Source of the DNA: Obelidium mucronatum
Taxonomy: Eukaryota > Chytridiomycota > Chytridiomycetes > Chytridiales > Chytriomycetaceae
Direction: 5' to 3'
Length of the DNA: 14,024 nucleotides
Assembly: GCA_025765595.1 (NCBI GenBank)
Contig: JAIVFH010000576.1
Location: forward strand, 1 to 14,024
Both the position numbers and the translations under genes were made by a program. The notes beneath the pieces are model-generated. The model had not been told where the DNA came from. It did no database searches and saw only the letters and a program-made list of their open reading frames with translations. Shown one piece after another: positions 11,101-14,024 of this stretch (its first letter is position 1; every line of letters begins with the position of its first letter).

Positions 11101-13191
11101 TCTTCCATCCACCTTGACGACAGGTGGGATACCTTGATCGAGGGGAAACAAAACTCGGTTGCCAGTGAAATCTTCGACACGCAAAGTGGCACTCATGATC
11201 ACAAGTTTCAATGGTAAAACCCCTTGCACTTTCCCGCTGTTTCGCAGTGTTGCAATTCGAGTTAACCAACCAATCAGAACATCTGTCCCTACAGTTCTCT
11301 CGTGCGCTTCATCGATGATAATCACCGAGTACTTTGTCAGCAGGAGATCTCCTCCTTTCGCTGTACTTATCAAACTATCCCCACTTTCGGCGCCAGCACT
11401 CAATTCTCGCAGGAGAATACCTTCTGTCATGAATTTGATCCGAGTTGCTGAAGAAACCGTACTTGTATCGTAACGGATTTGGTATCCAACGGGTCCAGTC
11501 ACAAGATCAACGTTCATTTCAGATGCGACACGTTTCGCCATACTCACGGCAGCAACACGACGCGGTTGGGTGATTGCAATCATCCCAGGGTAAGAAGGAT
11601 GTTTTGGATTTCCAAATCCGTGCTCATAGAGGAATTGAGGAAGTTGGGTGGTTTTACCAGATCTACGAATATATACTTGTGTGTGAGATCATTCTGAAAA
11701 TATATGGTTGATTTTGCAACTGATTTACCCAGTTTCTCCACATAAAATGGTGGTTGTGTTTCCAAGAATTTGCTCCATGATCTGTTGTTCTTCTCGAATA
11801 ATTGGGAGGGAAGTTCTGGCAAGTTCCGTTTCTTCTGTTCTGTGAATTGGAACATAATATTGATTTGCGCGAACAAGTGGTTTCGATGTTACAGCCAATG
11901 GCGTGGCTGTAGAAGGAAGTGGGACAACTTTTGGTTGCTTGTACGGTTCATGGTCAAGCTTCACTCCGATTACAACATCTGAATTCCAGACGGGACCTTT
12001 CGCTTTCGCGAGAGAAAATTTCGGACCATTTTCAGTTTCTTTGGATTTGTCTTCGCCGTCCTCTGATTCCCCATCAGTTTCAATGTTATCACCGCTTTCA
12101 TCTTCATCTTCATCAGACGAGAGACCACTGAATTTGCGTTCATCTCCACCCTTCTTCTTTTTGATTTGTTTCTTCTTGTTCTTTTTCTTTCTAACCACAA
12201 TCGTTGGACCGATAACAGTGCCGTCTGCGGATTTCTTCAATGAGGCACCAAACACTGCAGGTCCCGTTGAAACAGTGGCTCCCGCAGATTTCAAACTCGA
12301 ACCAAAACCGCTCGTGCTCGAAGTAATAGTTTCGTACGGTACAGACAATAAAGCAGATTGGTCTTGTTCATCATCTTGATCCATTGCATCTTCGCCGTCA
12401 TTCTCCTCATCTGAATCCCCTTCGGATCCATTATCATCGTCCATATAGTCATCATAGTTGTCATAGTCGTCTCCCGACTCTCCTCCTTGTTCCTTTGTGA
12501 CAAAGAGACGCGAGTTTGGGTCCGAAATCGGGAGACCGCTTTTATGCTCTTTTAAAGATTGGCGCAGTTTTTCTTTTGCGGTCAGTTTCTAGTAATGGAA
12601 TAGATGGATGGTAAATGAGATTGTTGGGAGACGCAAGAATCCTCTCACTCACCACATGACCCAACATTTTACTGCTCCGTAGCAAGTCGCCCACATTTTC
12701 TTCCAAATGTTGTTCACCCAGTTTCTTGACCAATTTGACTCGTTCTTCCTTCTTGAGTTGAGATGTAATAAACTTTTCGAGTCTCTTCCGTTTCTTTGAC
12801 GTGAGTTTTCTTTCAGGTTTCTACATGTGTATTTGCGTACGTGTGAGAAGCTTAGAAGTCTAAATAGATCAAGCTAAGAACCTCAGGTAATAAGTCGAGG
12901 ATGTTTGTCGGAGCAGCTGGAGCCGCTTCTGGATCCAGAGCCTGACTGATGCGATCCGCCTTTGTATCGAGCAGCACTGGAATTGCCGTAGTAGTTGCAG
13001 TGTACGCATCGCCAGTGTTTTCCAGCGGTTCTTCTCTTGCAGAGTTTGGCGCAGTTTTCACGAATCGTTGCTTCTTTTTCTGTTTTTGAAAGCGAGACTT
13101 TGAATGGAGTCCTTTTGGCGAAAGAAAGAAAGATGGAAAATACTTTGTGCAAACTGCTTTGCCGAGCTTTGGCGTTGTGTCGTTCCCGCAT
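8179..13191 (-). CDS. ECM16: DEAH-box RNA helicase DHX37/Ecm16 (Dhr1), 18S rRNA processing; frames broken in exons 7 and 11
   Basis: The family dissociates U3 snoRNA from pre-18S rRNA in the nucleolar small-subunit processome. Exons: 13191-13144, 13079-12882, 12820-12653, 12588-11729, 11662-11092, 11033-10595, 10544-9946, 9890-9698, 9645-8704, 8639-8512 and 8462-8179. The N-terminus starts [11 protein letters not shown], then is Lys-rich and acidic. Helicase motifs in order: GETGSGKT (split by intron 4), [12 protein letters not shown] (11313-11302), SAT (11193-11185), [19 protein letters not shown] and QRAGRAGR (10296-10273). Ratchet and OB-fold regions follow, ending with the family signature [11 protein letters not shown] and an acidic tail (QDSGEDSD). 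An acidic insert of ~85 residues sits between motifs IV and V, as in orthologues. The full protein would be ~1,473 residues. Exon 7 has six frame breaks and exon 11 has one, so the literal reading ends at TGA 10197-10195 after ~877 residues. Exon 2 could also begin at 13097. Confidence 0.95.
9946..10544 (-). other. Helicase exon 7 with a cluster of surplus bases breaking the frame
   Basis: The exon encodes motifs V and VI and the start of the ratchet domain. Conserved peptides follow each other in changing frames: GIKY | [10 protein letters not shown] | [10 protein letters not shown]...QFSR | PEML | [14 protein letters not shown]...GAE | [16 protein letters not shown] | [13 protein letters not shown]. 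The surplus bases lie at about 10395 (T), 10364-10363 (two bases), 10200 (A), 10187 (A), 10033-10031 (T) and 9984 (G). Removing seven bases in all gives exactly the phase required by the exons on both sides. The first literal stop is TGA at 10197-10195. Confidence 0.85.
10595..10870 (-). other. Acidic insertion between helicase motifs IV and V
   Basis: The 3' part of exon 6 encodes a Asp/Glu/Gly/Tyr-rich stretch (for example [19 protein letters not shown]) after the FLTGQSE and [10 protein letters not shown] segments. It sits between the two RecA lobes, where DHX37/Dhr1 proteins typically carry an acidic insert. Probably disordered and not catalytic. Confidence 0.75.
11663..11728 (-). other. 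Intron splitting the Walker A (motif I) codons of the helicase
   Basis: The donor GTAAAT follows GAA ACT GG and the acceptor TTCGTAG precedes A TCT GGT AAA ACC. Splicing therefore rebuilds GETGSGKT across a phase-2 intron of 66 nt. Correct splicing is essential for an ATP-binding protein, and read-through meets a TAA immediately. Confidence 0.9.
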
Positions 13192-13323
13192 GACTTTGTT
13201 CCAAAAAAAAAGAAATAAAATCCAGTCTAACACATTTCTGCCGGTAGTACTGGAGAGCCGCAAATAGCCACAGACAAGCCGTATGAATACTTTTATTGGT
13301 GACTTTATCGACAAGCTGGCTTT

Positions 13324-13337
13324 GCAATTCGAATTGC
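13324..13337. repeat. 14-bp perfect palindrome upstream of the helicase gene
   Basis: GCAATTCGAATTGC reads the same on both strands. Its 11-base part ttcgaattgcg recurs near 13570-13580, about 240 bases further upstream of the helicase. A dimeric protein-binding site is possible; chance is also possible in AT-rich DNA. Confidence 0.4.
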
Positions 13338-13680
13338 GACTTTGGATGTGAAGAGTTGGACACGGGCTGTTAATGAGGAAACTGAAAACTCTGGTTTCGA
13401 CTTAAATCACATATTTCGGGGAGGTAAATATAAGAGTGTAAATCTCATGTCAAAAGGCACTGCTCTGACAATGAATGACAAAGAGCCCCCTTTCGGAAAA
13501 TAGAGAACAATAGCAAAGATATTCGCAAAACTCGCGAATGGAGAAGCAGAAAATAGTTAACACCAAGGCTTCGAATTGCGTTCTATGTCCTTTCTACAAA
13601 CCCTACCGCTGATTTTTTCAGCAATCGGAGTCGGATGCTTGTTTTGGGAATAGACAACCAGCTACAGCGATATATCGAAA

Positions 13681-13700
13681 AGGCAAGCCCACCCTTGCCT
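13681..13700. other. Small hairpin in the intergenic region
   Basis: AGGCAAG (13681-13687) pairs with CTTGCCT (13694-13700) around the loop cccacc. This is a 7-bp perfect stem. No T-run or gene end is nearby, so its role is unknown. Confidence 0.35.
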
Positions 13701-14024
13701 CGTAAACGGCTCAGGAGCAAGTAAGATAGAGAAAAACAATCCTCTAGCAGTCAACTCTCGATTCCTTTTAATTTTTAAACACAAATATCTACCATAGCAA
13801 TGGGTTGCAACCCCTTTTTGGCGATGGATGGACGACTTTCCGACATACCAAACCAAAATTCGAAAACAGCGCGTTGTACAAATGAGCTATTTATCTGTAG
13901 GGAGCGGCCCTTGGAGAAAGCGACTTCTTTAGTGGCTACAGCTTGTTTGGTGCCACAGATTCTGACATATCCAAAACGCAGCTATCCATTCTTTTCTACC
14001 TGACAGTACTGGCTCCGATATAAG

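Larger units (their letters stand above)
13192..14024. other. Upstream region of the helicase gene, no convincing gene
   Basis: Directly before the helicase ATG the coding strand is pyrimidine-rich (a T-run within 13201-13220), as expected for a promoter or 5' UTR. Small open frames on either strand, including an ATG-started 67-codon plus-strand frame at 13800-14003, show no recognisable domain and no clear splice partners. No tRNA A and B boxes were found. A 14-bp palindrome (13324-13337) and a 7-bp hairpin (13681-13700) are present. Confidence 0.5.

Noticed and set aside
11903..12379. 158-codon plus-strand open frame
   Set aside because: It is antisense to the acidic and lysine-rich exon 4 of the helicase; its Ser/Phe/Leu-rich translation is what the complement of Asp/Glu/Lys codons gives.
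13800..14003. ATG-started 67-codon plus-strand frame as a gene start
   Set aside because: No recognisable domain, ordinary length for chance in this DNA, and no visible splice continuation before the window ends.
1..14024. Prokaryotic features, CRISPR arrays, transposons, tRNA or rRNA genes
   Set aside because: No repeat-spacer pattern, terminal inverted repeats with a transposase, tRNA boxes or rRNA-like sequence were seen; spliced genes show a eukaryotic nuclear origin.

Overview
The window is eukaryotic and looks like a zoosporic (chytrid) fungus, perhaps a Rhizophydiales relative such as Batrachochytrium. Three large intron-rich genes lie head to tail on the minus strand. Most introns are about 48-98 nt with GT...AG ends, donors such as GTAAGT, GTGAGT or GTATNN, and branch-like CTAAC/CTGAC motifs a few bases before the acceptor. 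The taxonomic call is inference. It rests on intron style, a Crinkler-like nuclease-domain gene, and a big WD40-HEAT protein of the kind common in flagellated lineages.

Layout, in order of transcription from right to left. (1) 13192-14024 is the upstream region of the helicase gene, with no convincing gene, one 14-bp palindrome and one small hairpin. (2) 13191-8179 is the orthologue of the DEAH-box helicase DHX37/Ecm16(Dhr1), needed for 18S rRNA maturation, in 11 exons. (3) 7989-1733 is a large protein, about 1,705 residues in my model, with N-terminal WD40 repeats, a long charged linker and C-terminal HEAT-like helices. It has about 19 exons. (4) 1466-91 is a three-exon gene with a coiled coil followed by a PD-(D/E)XK nuclease-like domain, resembling Crinkler-type (CRN) proteins.

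The most unusual feature is a repeated reading-frame problem. In the helicase, six breaks fall inside 9984-10395, and a seventh lies in an A-run at 8279-8284. Across each of them the conserved protein continues perfectly in another frame, and in every case the DNA carries surplus bases rather than missing ones. Read literally, the helicase stops at 10195, just after motif VI, and loses its whole C-terminal half. Similar +1 steps are possible at three places in the WD40-HEAT gene, though introns can also explain those. The CRN-like gene has one break of the -1/+2 type. Insertion-type errors in a thinly covered long-read assembly are the simplest explanation. Decay of this copy or genuine +1 recoding remain possible and can be tested.

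The three genes do not form an evident pathway: ribosome biogenesis, a probable cytoskeletal or flagellar scaffold, and a putative effector or nuclease-domain protein.
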